Assembly: GCA_012841485.1 (NCBI GenBank)
Contig: DUUU01000390.1
Location: forward strand, 1 to 24,124
Length of the DNA stretch: 24,124 nt
From: Armatimonadota bacterium
GTDB taxonomy: Bacteria; Armatimonadota; JAAZEB01
Direction: 5' to 3'
The notes under the pieces were generated by a model. The model did not search any database and was not told the DNA's origin. It saw only the letters and a program-made list of their open reading frames with translations. The translations under genes were made by a program, and so were the position numbers. Shown here piece after piece: positions 14,975 through 23,401 of the stretch (position 1 is its first letter; each line of letters starts with the position of its first letter).

Positions 14975-15700
14975 ATGCTACATCGAACGGATCTGGTGAA
15001 GGCGATCGATCACACCGTCCTGCGTCCAGAGGCGACGCTCGATGATGTGTTGCGGGCCTGCGACGAGGCAGAGCAATACCACTTCGCGTCCGTGGTGGTT
15101 CATCCCTACTGGGTGCCGCACGTGGAGCGGCGTCTCGCAAACAGCGAGGTCAAGGTGGGGACGGTGGTCGGCTTCCCCCTCGGGGCGACCGCGACGCGCG
15201 TCAAGGTGTATGAGATGCGAACGGTGGTGGCGATGGGCGCCCAGGAGGTGCAGGCGGTGATCAACATCAGCGCCCTCAAATCGGGCGACATGACCCGCTT
15301 CCGGCGCGACCTTGAGGAAGTCCTCTACGCGTCCCACCTGACGGGTCTGACCCAGGAGGCGCAGACGACGTTGACGCAGTTCGTGCTGGAGACGGCCTAC
15401 CTCACCGAGCGGGAGGTGGTGCTCGTCTCCGAGTTGGTGCGCGAGATTGGCGGCGAGTTCCTGGTGACCTCCACCGGCTACGCTCCGGGAGGGGCGACGA
15501 CGGATGACCTTCGCCTGATTCGCCGGACGGTTGGGGCCAACATGGGGGTCAAAGCGGTCGGGGGAATCCGAACCCTCGATTTTGCCATCGATCTTTTGAA
15601 CGCCGGTGCCAGTCGGATCGGCCTGTCGGCGAGCGTGCCTATTGTCGAGGAGTTCATCGCGCGTGAGGAAAAGGTGCCTGTTGGATCGAGACGGAGATAG
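14975..15700 (+). CDS. DeoC-family protein lacking the catalytic lysine
   Basis: A 241-aa TIM-barrel protein of the deoxyribose-phosphate aldolase family. Family blocks are clear: AIDHTVLRPEAT (about 10-21), VGFPLGAT, VINISALKSGD, TSTGYAPGGAT, VKAVGGIRT and the phosphate-binding GASRIGLSAS. Two catalytic positions are altered. The Schiff-base lysine (K167 in E. coli, in the family motif FVKTSTG) is V164 here, in FLVTSTG. The aspartate of the EVDVV/EIDMV motif (D102) is Q93 in EVQAV. The third residue, K201, is kept as K193. The codons GTG and CAG each differ from Lys and Asp codons at two positions, so a single read error cannot explain either change. It probably keeps sugar-phosphate binding but not aldolase chemistry. 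Start ATG 14975 has GGGAGG upstream; recO follows after 3 nt. Most pipelines would label it deoC. Confidence 0.9.
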   Translation: MLHRTDLVKAIDHTVLRPEATLDDVLRACDEAEQYHFASVVVHPYWVPHVERRLANSEVKVGTVVGFPLGATATRVKVYEMRTVVAMGAQEVQAVINISALKSGDMTRFRRDLEEVLYASHLTGLTQEAQTTLTQFVLETAYLTEREVVLVSELVREIGGEFLVTSTGYAPGGATTDDLRLIRRTVGANMGVKAVGGIRTLDFAIDLLNAGASRIGLSASVPIVEEFIAREEKVPVGSRRR

Positions 15701-15703
15701 GCG

Positions 15704-16498
15704 TTGACGCTGCGCGTATACACCACGCCGGTTGTTGTGCTCCACCGGATCAACCTGGGCGAGCACGATAAGATACTCACCCTCTGCACACTGGAGCGCG
15801 GCAAGCTGAACGCGGTAGCGAAGGGGGCGCGCAAGCCGATCAGCAAGCTCGCGGGCGCCACTGAGCTCTTCACGCACAGCCGGGTTCAGCTTGCCGTTGG
15901 CCGCAGTCTCGATGTGATCACCCAGGCGGAGATTGCCGACTCTTTCCAGGGTATTCGAAACGACCTCACGCGCATCGCGCACGCCTCCCTCATGACAGAG
16001 TTGGTCGATCGCTTTACGGAAGAGCGTGACCCGCACCCTCAGCTCTTCTGGCTCCTTGTGAACACGCTGCGGGCGTTGGAGCAAAGCGCGCACCCGGACC
16101 TGGTGACGCACTGCTTCGAGATGCATCTCCTCTCAGAGGTTGGCTACCGACCGCACCTGGTCGATTGCGCCATCTGCGGCACGGAGATTCGCGCGGATCC
16201 CGCGCCATTCAGTCCCGCGCTGGGGGGTGTGCTCTGTCCGGCGCATCGCCGGCGCTCTGCCGACACCTTGCCTGCGGGCCAGGGAACGCTCTCCCTGGGG
16301 CGAACGCTTCTACACATCCCGCCCTCCCGGGAGGACGCGCTCGCTGCCCTCGCCGACCACGCATCGCCGGAAATCCGGCGCGGATTGGAGCGCATTCTGC
16401 GCGCGCACATGCAGTACCGCCTGGAGAGGCCGCTGAAAAGCCCAGACTTCATCCGCGAGGTCACGGCGCTCTACGCTCCCCGGAGCAATGGGGGCTGA
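15704..16498 (+). CDS. recO: DNA repair protein RecO
   Basis: RecO loads RecA onto SSB-coated single-stranded DNA in the RecFOR pathway. The 264-aa protein has the N-terminal OB fold (about 1-80: VYTTPVVVLHRINLGEHDKI, then NAVAKGARKP), a helical middle and a zinc-site region with CAIC (about 155-158) and a later C-x2-H (LCPAH). The fourth ligand is a histidine or is absent, a variation known in the family. The start is TTG 15704, 3 nt after the DeoC-family stop, with GGAG about 10 nt upstream, so the two genes are probably co-transcribed. It is convergent with the thioredoxin pair (39-nt gap). Confidence 0.9.
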   Translation: MTLRVYTTPVVVLHRINLGEHDKILTLCTLERGKLNAVAKGARKPISKLAGATELFTHSRVQLAVGRSLDVITQAEIADSFQGIRNDLTRIAHASLMTELVDRFTEERDPHPQLFWLLVNTLRALEQSAHPDLVTHCFEMHLLSEVGYRPHLVDCAICGTEIRADPAPFSPALGGVLCPAHRRRSADTLPAGQGTLSLGRTLLHIPPSREDALAALADHASPEIRRGLERILRAHMQYRLERPLKSPDFIREVTALYAPRSNGG

Positions 16499-16537
16499 GG
16501 CGCACCCCCGGACCGCCACGATGCGCCTGCTCAATGC

Positions 16538-16945
16538 TCAGGGAGCCGGCGCGGGCGGCGTCAGGGAGACGCCATGCTCCTGGAAGGCAGCCAGGATCTC
16601 CTCCTTTGGGAAGAACCCGACGTGCCGGTAGATCTCTTTCCCCGAGGCATCGAAGAGGATCTGCGTAGGGATGGTCTGGATATCAAACTCCTGAGCCACC
16701 TCTTTCTCCTTCAATACATCGACGAAGTCGATTTGCAGCTGCCCGGCGTATTCGACGCGCAGTTCCTCAAGAATCGGCTCCATCATCTTGCACGGGACGC
16801 AGCTGACCGAGCCAAGCTCGAGCAGGCGGGGGATGCCTGCCTGCGCCGAGACGTCGGGCCCAGCCGGCCGGCGCATGGCCACGACCGCGATCATGGCGAT
16901 GGCGAGCGCGGCAAGCACAACGGCACGATAGTGCTGATGCTTCAT
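16538..16945 (-). CDS. Membrane-anchored thioredoxin-fold protein (CVPC)
   Basis: A 135-aa protein with an N-terminal membrane segment or uncleaved signal (about residues 8-24, AVVLAALAIAMIAVVAM) and a thioredoxin domain (about 38-128). The redox motif is C49-V-P-C52 in SVSCVPCKMMEP, and the cis-proline loop is TIPTQILFD. The Pro before the second Cys resembles the CGPC of thioredoxin more than DsbA. The domain should lie outside the cytoplasmic membrane and reduce or exchange disulfides there. Its start overlaps the stop of the upstream 77-aa thioredoxin-fold gene (ATGA), so the two are translated together. The C-terminal PPAPAP tail is disordered. The electron donor (a CcdA/DsbD-type protein) is not in the window. 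Confidence 0.88.
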   Translation of the reverse strand: MKHQHYRAVVLAALAIAMIAVVAMRRPAGPDVSAQAGIPRLLELGSVSCVPCKMMEPILEELRVEYAGQLQIDFVDVLKEKEVAQEFDIQTIPTQILFDASGKEIYRHVGFFPKEEILAAFQEHGVSLTPPAPAP

Positions 16946-17175
16946 TCGCTGAGTACCTTCTTGATCTCATCCGGCGACAGCACGCGCCCGGCTGACTTCA
17001 CCTTGCCGTCCACCGCCAGCGCGGGGGTCATCATCACGCCGAACGCCAGGATGGCGGAGAGCTCTTCCACCTTCTCCACCTGGGCATCAAGCCCCGCGTT
17101 GGCAACCGCTTGCTGCGCGTTGGCGTAGAGCTTCCGGCACTTGGCGCAGCCCGTTCCCAAAATCTGAATCGTCAT
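16942..17175 (-). CDS. Small thioredoxin-like redox disulfide protein (CAKC)
   Basis: A 77-aa cytoplasmic protein of the thioredoxin_3 / redox-active disulfide protein 2 type, with C10-A-K-C13 in GTGCAKC and a cis-proline loop MTPALAVDG. It matches the small glutaredoxin-like proteins often found beside permeases or ArsR regulators; neither is present here. It should carry a dithiol/disulfide pair, perhaps handing electrons to its membrane-anchored neighbour, whose start codon overlaps its stop by 4 nt. ATG 17175 is preceded by a GAGAGGAG ribosome site and by a promoter at 17214-17243. Confidence 0.88.
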   Translation of the reverse strand: MTIQILGTGCAKCRKLYANAQQAVANAGLDAQVEKVEELSAILAFGVMMTPALAVDGKVKSAGRVLSPDEIKKVLSE

Positions 17176-17213
17176 TCGCCACGTTCTCCTCTCGTTGCTC
17201 TCCTGGCGCTCCC

Positions 17214-17243
17214 ATCATAGCCCGGCGCGCCTCTTTTCGTCAA
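17214..17243 (-). promoter_or_regulatory. Promoter of the thioredoxin pair
   Basis: On the minus strand TTGACG (17238-17243), an 18-nt spacer and TATGAT (17214-17219), giving a leader of about 30 nt. Confidence 0.6.
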
Positions 17244-17432
17244 TCCCATGCCGGGGAAGCCAGGGCGGGATGCAAGCCGACTCTCCTTCGCCCGAGGCCG
17301 ATGCGTGGGATCCTTGATCGCTCCTTGGATGGATAAGAGTCCAGGGTTGCGCGGGTGATCTCGGTGGCGCGGGCGTAGCGCGCGAGCAGGTAGGCGCACG
17401 CGCCTGAAGAGCCGTGCTGCTTACCAGCAAAG

Positions 17433-17466
17433 GCCCTACGGGCCTATCCAGACCAGCCCGTAGGGC
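17433..17466 (-). terminator. Probable terminator of the 1960-aa gene
   Basis: GCCCTACGGGC (17433-17443) is an exact inverted repeat of GCCCGTAGGGC (17456-17466): an 11-bp stem with a 12-nt loop, about 50 nt past the stop codon. On the minus strand the stem is followed only by CTTTG, so the T-run is weak and termination may be inefficient. Confidence 0.5.
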
Positions 17467-17505
17467 TTCGCTCACACGCAGCGCGGATCCTTACGTCCGC
17501 GCGCC
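17462..17505 (+). repeat. 44-nt hairpin repeat, copy 2
   Basis: Same order and spacing as the copy at 6410-6453: AGGGCTTCGCTC, two variable positions, GCAGCGCGG, 10 unrelated bases and CCGCGCGCC. GCGCGGA (17481-17487) pairs with TCCGCGC (17496-17502). It partly overlaps the terminator-like stem at 17433-17466. Confidence 0.6.
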
Positions 17506-17518
17506 ACCTAGTCCGCTC

Positions 17519-20500
17519 CTATCCGGGCACATGCCAGGTGAGGAGGGCCGGGGCGCTCCAGTTGCCGGCGCCATCGCGGGCGCGCACGCGCAGGAACCAC
17601 ATGCCGGGCTTCAGTCCGGTGATGCTCACCTTGCGCTCGGTGGTCTCGGTGCCTCCCTGCGCGGCGAGGCCCTCCTCTGGGTCGGTAGCGACTCGATAGC
17701 TGAAGGCGTGGATCCCGGTGGGATCCGCGGCGCTCCAGGTGGCCTCGAAGTTTGGCGCTCCGGAGCCAAAGAGCTGGAAGTTGTCGATGTCGTAGAACTG
17801 TCTGCCCCGGCTGCCCTGGTGCCACAGGGCGAGGTGCGTGACCTGGATGTCATCGCCGGTGATCTTGGCAGTGCGCAGAATATCGAGGTAGTTGAAGGCG
17901 ATGGTATGCCACTTGCCGTCTGCCTTGAAGCCGGGCACCGCGCCAAGGTTGCGGTGGGTGGGATTCTTGCCGCTAAGCGGTATGGTGTACCATCGCCCCT
18001 TGATGTGCAGCGCGAGATGTAGATTCACCGTCTGCGGGCATCGATACTCGAACGAGATGAACGGCGCTTTCACCGCATCGAAGGGGCTCGTGCGGATCCA
18101 GTAGCCGTAAGAGCTGCCCGAGGTCGACAGGCGCGCGCACGTGTCGCCGCGTTCCGGGTCCAGATAGAGCGTGACACCGGGCAGTCCGCCGCCGTACGGA
18201 CTCCACTGGCCGGCATCGCGCGTGAAGGTGTCGTGGCAGAAGACGGTGCGCCCCTCGGCATGGATTGCCGGCGCGCGCGGCGGCTCCTTATCGGAGGCGC
18301 GATCCACGGTGTACTGAAAGGTGACCGGAGGCACGGCATTCCCCGCGAAATCCTTGACCGGCCCGAGAGTCATCTCCACCGTCTGCCCATCGGGGATGGG
18401 ATCCGCAAAGAGCCCGGTCGCCGTGGACCAGTCCCACGTCAGCGTTCTCTTGGCGTGGTTGTAGGTTGTGACAAACTCCGCCAAGGGATAGGCTTTGCCA
18501 TTGACCGTCATCCTCAGCGAACGCGGGTCGAAGCCGGAGCCACCGCCATCGATGAGGGGGAGCGTCCACTGCGACGTCGCCATCTTGCCGGGCGCGGGCG
18601 AGGGTGGCCCGAGGCGCGGCGGCGTGTTATCGATCAGGAAGGGCGTGTGGGCGGCCTCACTCCAGTTGCCGGCGCCGTCCTGAGCCTGCAGGTGGAAGTA
18701 TTGCAGGCCCTCCGGGATACCCTGGAAGGTCTGCTGGGTGGTGCTGCCGGGGAGCACCGTGTCCGGGGTGTCGTCCGGCTTGTCGCTCCACTTGTAGCGG
18801 TAAGCCTGAATACCGGTCACATCCGCGGCAGACCAGGAGAGCGAGATGCCCGCGGCCCCGCTCGCCGTCGGAATAAGCTGGAAATCATCCACCGAGTAGG
18901 ACGCGCCCGCGGGCGCCGCGCTATAGCCGCGATCGCCAAACACGAGCAGGGCGGCGTCGAACTGATCCGGCCGGAAGCGCAGGCCTGCCAGCGCCTGCCG
19001 CAGGTTGACTTCGGCGGTATGCCATTGGCCATCGCGTGTCACATCGCGAATGGCGCCGACGATCGGGTAGCTGTCGTGCCGGTCGGTGAAGCGGATTCCA
19101 ACCGGAGTCTCGCGCGTCACGATGGCCGGGTTGATGCAGACCCCCTCGGGGACGCGGTAGGCGAAGCGGAGGAGGGGGGTGCGCCCCACATTGAAGCTCT
19201 TCCCAATAGCAGTGGCCGAGAACGAAGCCGCGAGACTGGGGTTGGTGATGCGCAGGCTTGCCTTCCCACTGGCCGCCGTGGAGGTGTCTCGGGTGACCAG
19301 GGCGGTTGTCCCCGTCCAGGATACGGTATCTTCCTCGAAGCCCTCGAAGAGACCGGGCGATTCGACCGCCGGGGGATCCGGCGGTCGCTTATCGACGGAG
19401 GCGCTGATGGTGACGCTCAGTGCTGTCGTGTTCACCGGTCCGTCAGCGGTTGCCGCCTGTAGCTCCAGCTTCACCGCCTGCTGATCGGCCAGGGTGAGGC
19501 CGGCGCGTTGAAGATCGAGAGAGAGCTGGCGCTTGTCTGGGTCATACTCGGCGATGCGCGTCGGGCGGTCGAGTTTGCGGCCGTTGACGGTCACCGCGAG
19601 GCGAGAGAGATCAAGGTGCGGGCCCGCGGCGGGCTGCACACGGAAGAGAATCGGATCGCCGCCCCAGGGAGCGCCCTCTCGGAGCTGTGCCGCGTGCAGA
19701 GAAAGCGGCTGTGCGGCCTTCAGGATTGGCAGGTGAGCGGTGCGGCTCCAGGCGCCATCGGGCTGCAGCCAGCGCACGTGCGCGAACCACAGGCCATCGT
19801 CCAGATCCTGCAGCGTAGCCTTCGTCTCCGTCGTTGGCTTCGTTCCCGAAGGTTCTCCCAGCGGGTCGCGGTCGACCGAGAAGAGGAAGGTGGGCGTGGC
19901 TGTCTCTGGCTTTGCCGCCTGAGTGGCCGGCTTCGCATCAGCGGGCATCCGTGGAGGCGACCAGGTTAGCACGGGTGGCGTCGCGGAGGCCGTCGCCACG
20001 GTGAAGTTGTCGATAGCGTAGGAGACGCCCGGCCCATTGCCGCCGATGCCGGCGCGCAGATAGCCCTCATGGAAATGGCCCAGGCGCATCTCCCCGATGC
20101 GAATCGGTCGCTTGCCCGGGTAGAGCCGCGAGACGGCATAGCCCAGGTCGAACCGGGCGTGATGCCATTGGCCATCAGCCTGGATGGGAAGCTCGCCCAG
20201 AAGCGGCAGGATCGGGTTGTCCGGCTCGGTGCCCGTGAGGCGCACGAAGTGACGCCGGCCGTTCAGGGTGACGTAGAGATGGATCCTTGCGTCCTTGGGG
20301 ATGCGATAGTCGAACTCTACCACGGCGCGCGAGGCGTCGACACCGTTCGGGAGAGGCACCACGGCGCCCAGGTCGCCGCCGGGTGCGATGTTGGTCACGC
20401 GCAAGCAGCCACGGCTGCCCTCAGGGCCGCCGGCGACTCGCTCGACCGCCACATCACGCGCGGGCCCGGTAGGCTCCCAGGCACTCCCCTGACTCTCGAA

Positions 20501-23401
20501 GCACTCCACAAAACCTGGGTGCGTGTTGGACGCCAGGACCGGCAGGGGGCCCTTCGGGCCCGCTGGTTCTGGAAGGGGCGTGGGCGGTGTGCCGCGCGCC
20601 AGCAGCCGCTTTGGCGCGTAACGGTGCTCGTAAGTGATGCTCGCGCGAGCGACCACAATCTCGTTCATCTGCGTCCAAAGGGCAAGGAAGCGCCCATCCA
20701 GCGGCTCGCTATCCTCGTAGGAGAGCACTTTCACGTTGTCAAAGAAGCACTCGACCCGGTCGCCAACGCGGCGGATCTTGATGTAGTACCACGCGCCATG
20801 GATCGGGCGGCCTTCGGCGGTCCAGGGTACCTCGATCTGGCGGCCCCCGGACGACTCGCGAACGCGCGGGGCGAGATAGCGGTCCGTTTGCTCAACCACC
20901 TCCGTGCCCCGGAGAAGCCGCGTCCATTTCTCTGTCCATCCCGGGTCCCATGCGCCCACCACGTAGGAGTAGCCGCTGTCCAGGCGCCGGCCATCACCGC
21001 AGATGGTCACGTTCATGTCGCCGATGCGCGGGTAGTTGAGTGCCTGGTTACTCTGCCGCATCCCGGCATAGAACTCCACGGTGAGATCGCCGCTGAAGGC
21101 GTACTTGTTCCACATGGCGCAGGCGCGATCCGCCAGGGCGCTCAGGTGCGACCAGGTGGGCGTGCAGGAGAAGCGGTTGGTCACGACCCAGTTGCCATAC
21201 TGCTCCCAGTCGCAACCCGCCTCCTCGAAGGGGTAGTCGGCCACGTTCTCGCGGCGCACCTCTACGTTGGCCAAATCGAACTTGGCCGGCGTCGCGATCC
21301 CCACGCGCCGCCCCGCCAGCGGTTTGGGGTCGTGGAAGCTGAAGAGCTCCCGTGAGCCGAGCATGGCCCAGACGACATCGCCGCTCCGGTGCAGTGTCAG
21401 TTTCGGAGCCTTGCTCACATCCTGGATCTTCGCCGTCTTGACGATCTGCTCCAACCGGCTCAGGTGAACCCGGTAAGCGTCCTTCTCCTCCTTCACCGGC
21501 TCGATGCTGACGCGGTATCCCTGGCCAAAATCCTCACCTTCGGTGGCGAACGCGAGGACCAGGCCAGGCGTGACCGGCATCGCGATCTGGTAGCTGTTGA
21601 AGAAGTCGCCCTTGTTCCAGTACACGTTCGGGACCTGCTTCACTGGAAACCACTGGCCATACGAGGACGACCACAGCTTCATGAAGGGGTCGTTGCGGAA
21701 AACCTCGTTGGAGATCGTCTGCTCCACCTGCACGTCGCGCGCGAGGCGAAGCGCCATATCGGCAAAGCGCACGCGCGTGGCCCGGAAGGAGTAGAGGCCG
21801 GCTCGCCCCCGAGCGGGCACCGAATCGGCCACGCGCAAGCGAAGCCGCCCATCGAGATAGATGTGCGTATAGCCCTCGTTGGTGCAATCCACCAGAAGGT
21901 CGTGCCAGGTGCCGTTCTCCAACGCGGCGGTGGATTCGGCCACGACTTGCTTCTTGCCATCGACACAGCGGAGGTACTGGAGGTGCGCTCCGGAGGCCGC
22001 CGTGGCATCCCTCTGCGCGGCGGATCCATCGGCTACGCGCCAGCGGGCCAGGCGCCAGTTGCGCTCGTCCTGATAGCCAAAGAGGACGCCGGCCCAGCCA
22101 CCGGGCCCTTCCGCCCGTACCCGGGTTTGGATGACGCCCCCCTGCCATCCGGGGTCGCCGAGAACGTAGCGCGCCAGCTCCGTGCCCTCATGCACGAGGT
22201 GGTGCGGGCCGGTATCGCCCTGGATGCGCTCGCCAGGCGCCGTGGTGAAGCGCCAGCTCTGGCCAAGCGCCCGGCCATTCCGGCGCAAGGAATGGGCGCG
22301 GTCGAAGGTGTAGACGCCCAGCGTCTCCACTTTCACGTCGTCGAAGAAGCACTCGGCCTCGCCCTGCGCGTAGAGGCCAATCGGTCCGCCAATGCAGCCC
22401 GGCTCTATCAAATCGAACAGCACGTCGCCGTCAAGCACGGCCTGGATGCGTGGGCCCTGGGACTGGACGCCGAGCCGGTACCACTCGCCAGAGGCAGCGC
22501 GCACCGTGCCGGAGGCAAGCACTCGCGGTCCCTGGGGAGTGATGCGAACCAGCTCAATTCCTGAGGGGCGTGGGTAGGGCGCACGCAGATCCATGCGCAG
22601 GAGGAAGTAGTTGTCTTCCCCCTGATAGCCGAAGACAAGGCCGGCAACGGCGCCCGCGCTCTTGACGGAGGCGCTGACGGCATAGTCGCACCAGAAGGGA
22701 AAGCCGGCGGTGACCAGCGCGCCCTCGGGGTCTTTTCCACCCAGCGAGAAGGGGTTGACGCTGAGGCGGAAGTCGGCATGGACATTGGTCTCCTTAACGG
22801 AGTGGAACTGCCAGGTACCGCTCACCTTCGTCCAATCGCCGAGCTCCTGCTCTTTCTCAGTACGCATGAAATCATCGCTAAAGAAGACCTCTTCGGCCGG
22901 CTGAAAGCCAACGACCTGGAGGCGCTTCCCGGCGACGGGACCCTCGGAGAAGGTGGAGTCGAGGCAGTCGAGCACGGTCTGCCCGCGAGCGATCACATAG
23001 AGGGCGTGCGCGCTCCGACGCAGAGTGAGCGGCATCGGCTCCCGCGCATCAAGGAAGGCGCCAGAGGCGCTGGCGAGCTTCTCGATGTGCCCGCCACGCA
23101 CCCGGTAGAGCACCATCTGCGAGCGAGTGATATCAAGGCGGTAGTGGTTCCGGGCATCCTGCCACGCCCAGTAGATCCGTGCATCCTCGCCCGCGAGCAC
23201 CTGGAGGGCGCAGTCGTACTGCTCCGCGTCACACACCGCGACGATGGGGAGGTGGCTCTGCCCAAGTGCTATCTCTTTCGGCTCTTCCGATGGGCTCTCG
23301 TCGGCGCCCAAGCCCACGCTGAGCGCGAAGAGTGCTCCCACTATCGCAAAAAAACGAGCGATTCCTGGCAGCCGCCGGCCGGCCTGCTTTGCCGAATGCA
23401 T
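17519..23401 (-). CDS. Giant exported multi-module beta-sandwich protein (1960 aa)
   Basis: I do not recognise this protein as a named family; it looks like a secreted or surface carbohydrate-binding protein. Residues 1-33 form a signal peptide (FFAIVGALFALSVGLGA). The N-terminal half contains four LamG/DUF1080-like jelly-roll segments (about 175-360, 364-555, 567-717, 717-930), two ending in ECFFDDVKV or ECFFDNVKV. The C-terminal half is a tandem array: carbohydrate-binding-like sandwiches at about 960-1137, 1349-1512 and 1720-1880, each with a DG(Q/K)WH motif (about 1078, 1458, 1828), separated by Fn3-like units (DGAGNWS at about 1579 and 1947) and Ig-like units (VTVNG and MTVNG motifs). 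No catalytic domain, transmembrane anchor, LPXTG or PEP-CTERM motif is visible. The start is ATG 23401, with GGAGAAGAGG upstream. The frame is intact over 5.9 kb. Enzyme activity cannot be excluded. Confidence 0.85.
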   Translation of the reverse strand: MHSAKQAGRRLPGIARFFAIVGALFALSVGLGADESPSEEPKEIALGQSHLPIVAVCDAEQYDCALQVLAGEDARIYWAWQDARNHYRLDITRSQMVLYRVRGGHIEKLASASGAFLDAREPMPLTLRRSAHALYVIARGQTVLDCLDSTFSEGPVAGKRLQVVGFQPAEEVFFSDDFMRTEKEQELGDWTKVSGTWQFHSVKETNVHADFRLSVNPFSLGGKDPEGALVTAGFPFWCDYAVSASVKSAGAVAGLVFGYQGEDNYFLLRMDLRAPYPRPSGIELVRITPQGPRVLASGTVRAASGEWYRLGVQSQGPRIQAVLDGDVLFDLIEPGCIGGPIGLYAQGEAECFFDDVKVETLGVYTFDRAHSLRRNGRALGQSWRFTTAPGERIQGDTGPHHLVHEGTELARYVLGDPGWQGGVIQTRVRAEGPGGWAGVLFGYQDERNWRLARWRVADGSAAQRDATAASGAHLQYLRCVDGKKQVVAESTAALENGTWHDLLVDCTNEGYTHIYLDGRLRLRVADSVPARGRAGLYSFRATRVRFADMALRLARDVQVEQTISNEVFRNDPFMKLWSSSYGQWFPVKQVPNVYWNKGDFFNSYQIAMPVTPGLVLAFATEGEDFGQGYRVSIEPVKEEKDAYRVHLSRLEQIVKTAKIQDVSKAPKLTLHRSGDVVWAMLGSRELFSFHDPKPLAGRRVGIATPAKFDLANVEVRRENVADYPFEEAGCDWEQYGNWVVTNRFSCTPTWSHLSALADRACAMWNKYAFSGDLTVEFYAGMRQSNQALNYPRIGDMNVTICGDGRRLDSGYSYVVGAWDPGWTEKWTRLLRGTEVVEQTDRYLAPRVRESSGGRQIEVPWTAEGRPIHGAWYYIKIRRVGDRVECFFDNVKVLSYEDSEPLDGRFLALWTQMNEIVVARASITYEHRYAPKRLLARGTPPTPLPEPAGPKGPLPVLASNTHPGFVECFESQGSAWEPTGPARDVAVERVAGGPEGSRGCLRVTNIAPGGDLGAVVPLPNGVDASRAVVEFDYRIPKDARIHLYVTLNGRRHFVRLTGTEPDNPILPLLGELPIQADGQWHHARFDLGYAVSRLYPGKRPIRIGEMRLGHFHEGYLRAGIGGNGPGVSYAIDNFTVATASATPPVLTWSPPRMPADAKPATQAAKPETATPTFLFSVDRDPLGEPSGTKPTTETKATLQDLDDGLWFAHVRWLQPDGAWSRTAHLPILKAAQPLSLHAAQLREGAPWGGDPILFRVQPAAGPHLDLSRLAVTVNGRKLDRPTRIAEYDPDKRQLSLDLQRAGLTLADQQAVKLELQAATADGPVNTTALSVTISASVDKRPPDPPAVESPGLFEGFEEDTVSWTGTTALVTRDTSTAASGKASLRITNPSLAASFSATAIGKSFNVGRTPLLRFAYRVPEGVCINPAIVTRETPVGIRFTDRHDSYPIVGAIRDVTRDGQWHTAEVNLRQALAGLRFRPDQFDAALLVFGDRGYSAAPAGASYSVDDFQLIPTASGAAGISLSWSAADVTGIQAYRYKWSDKPDDTPDTVLPGSTTQQTFQGIPEGLQYFHLQAQDGAGNWSEAAHTPFLIDNTPPRLGPPSPAPGKMATSQWTLPLIDGGGSGFDPRSLRMTVNGKAYPLAEFVTTYNHAKRTLTWDWSTATGLFADPIPDGQTVEMTLGPVKDFAGNAVPPVTFQYTVDRASDKEPPRAPAIHAEGRTVFCHDTFTRDAGQWSPYGGGLPGVTLYLDPERGDTCARLSTSGSSYGYWIRTSPFDAVKAPFISFEYRCPQTVNLHLALHIKGRWYTIPLSGKNPTHRNLGAVPGFKADGKWHTIAFNYLDILRTAKITGDDIQVTHLALWHQGSRGRQFYDIDNFQLFGSGAPNFEATWSAADPTGIHAFSYRVATDPEEGLAAQGGTETTERKVSITGLKPGMWFLRVRARDGAGNWSAPALLTWHVPG

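Larger units (their letters stand above)
17176..17518. other. Intergenic region with hairpins, 343 nt, no gene
   Basis: It lies between the end of the 1960-aa gene and the thioredoxin pair, both on the minus strand. It holds the thioredoxin promoter (17214-17243), a terminator-like hairpin (17433-17466) and the second copy of the 44-nt hairpin repeat (17462-17505). Nothing coding is evident in 17244-17430. Confidence 0.6.

Noticed and set aside
14978..16126. 382-aa minus-strand open frame
   Set aside because: Antisense to the DeoC-family and recO genes, both of which have clear family motifs.
18233..19462. 409-aa plus-strand open frame
   Set aside because: Antisense to the 1960-aa gene; the minus frame has a signal peptide, repeated motifs and an uninterrupted 5.9-kb frame.
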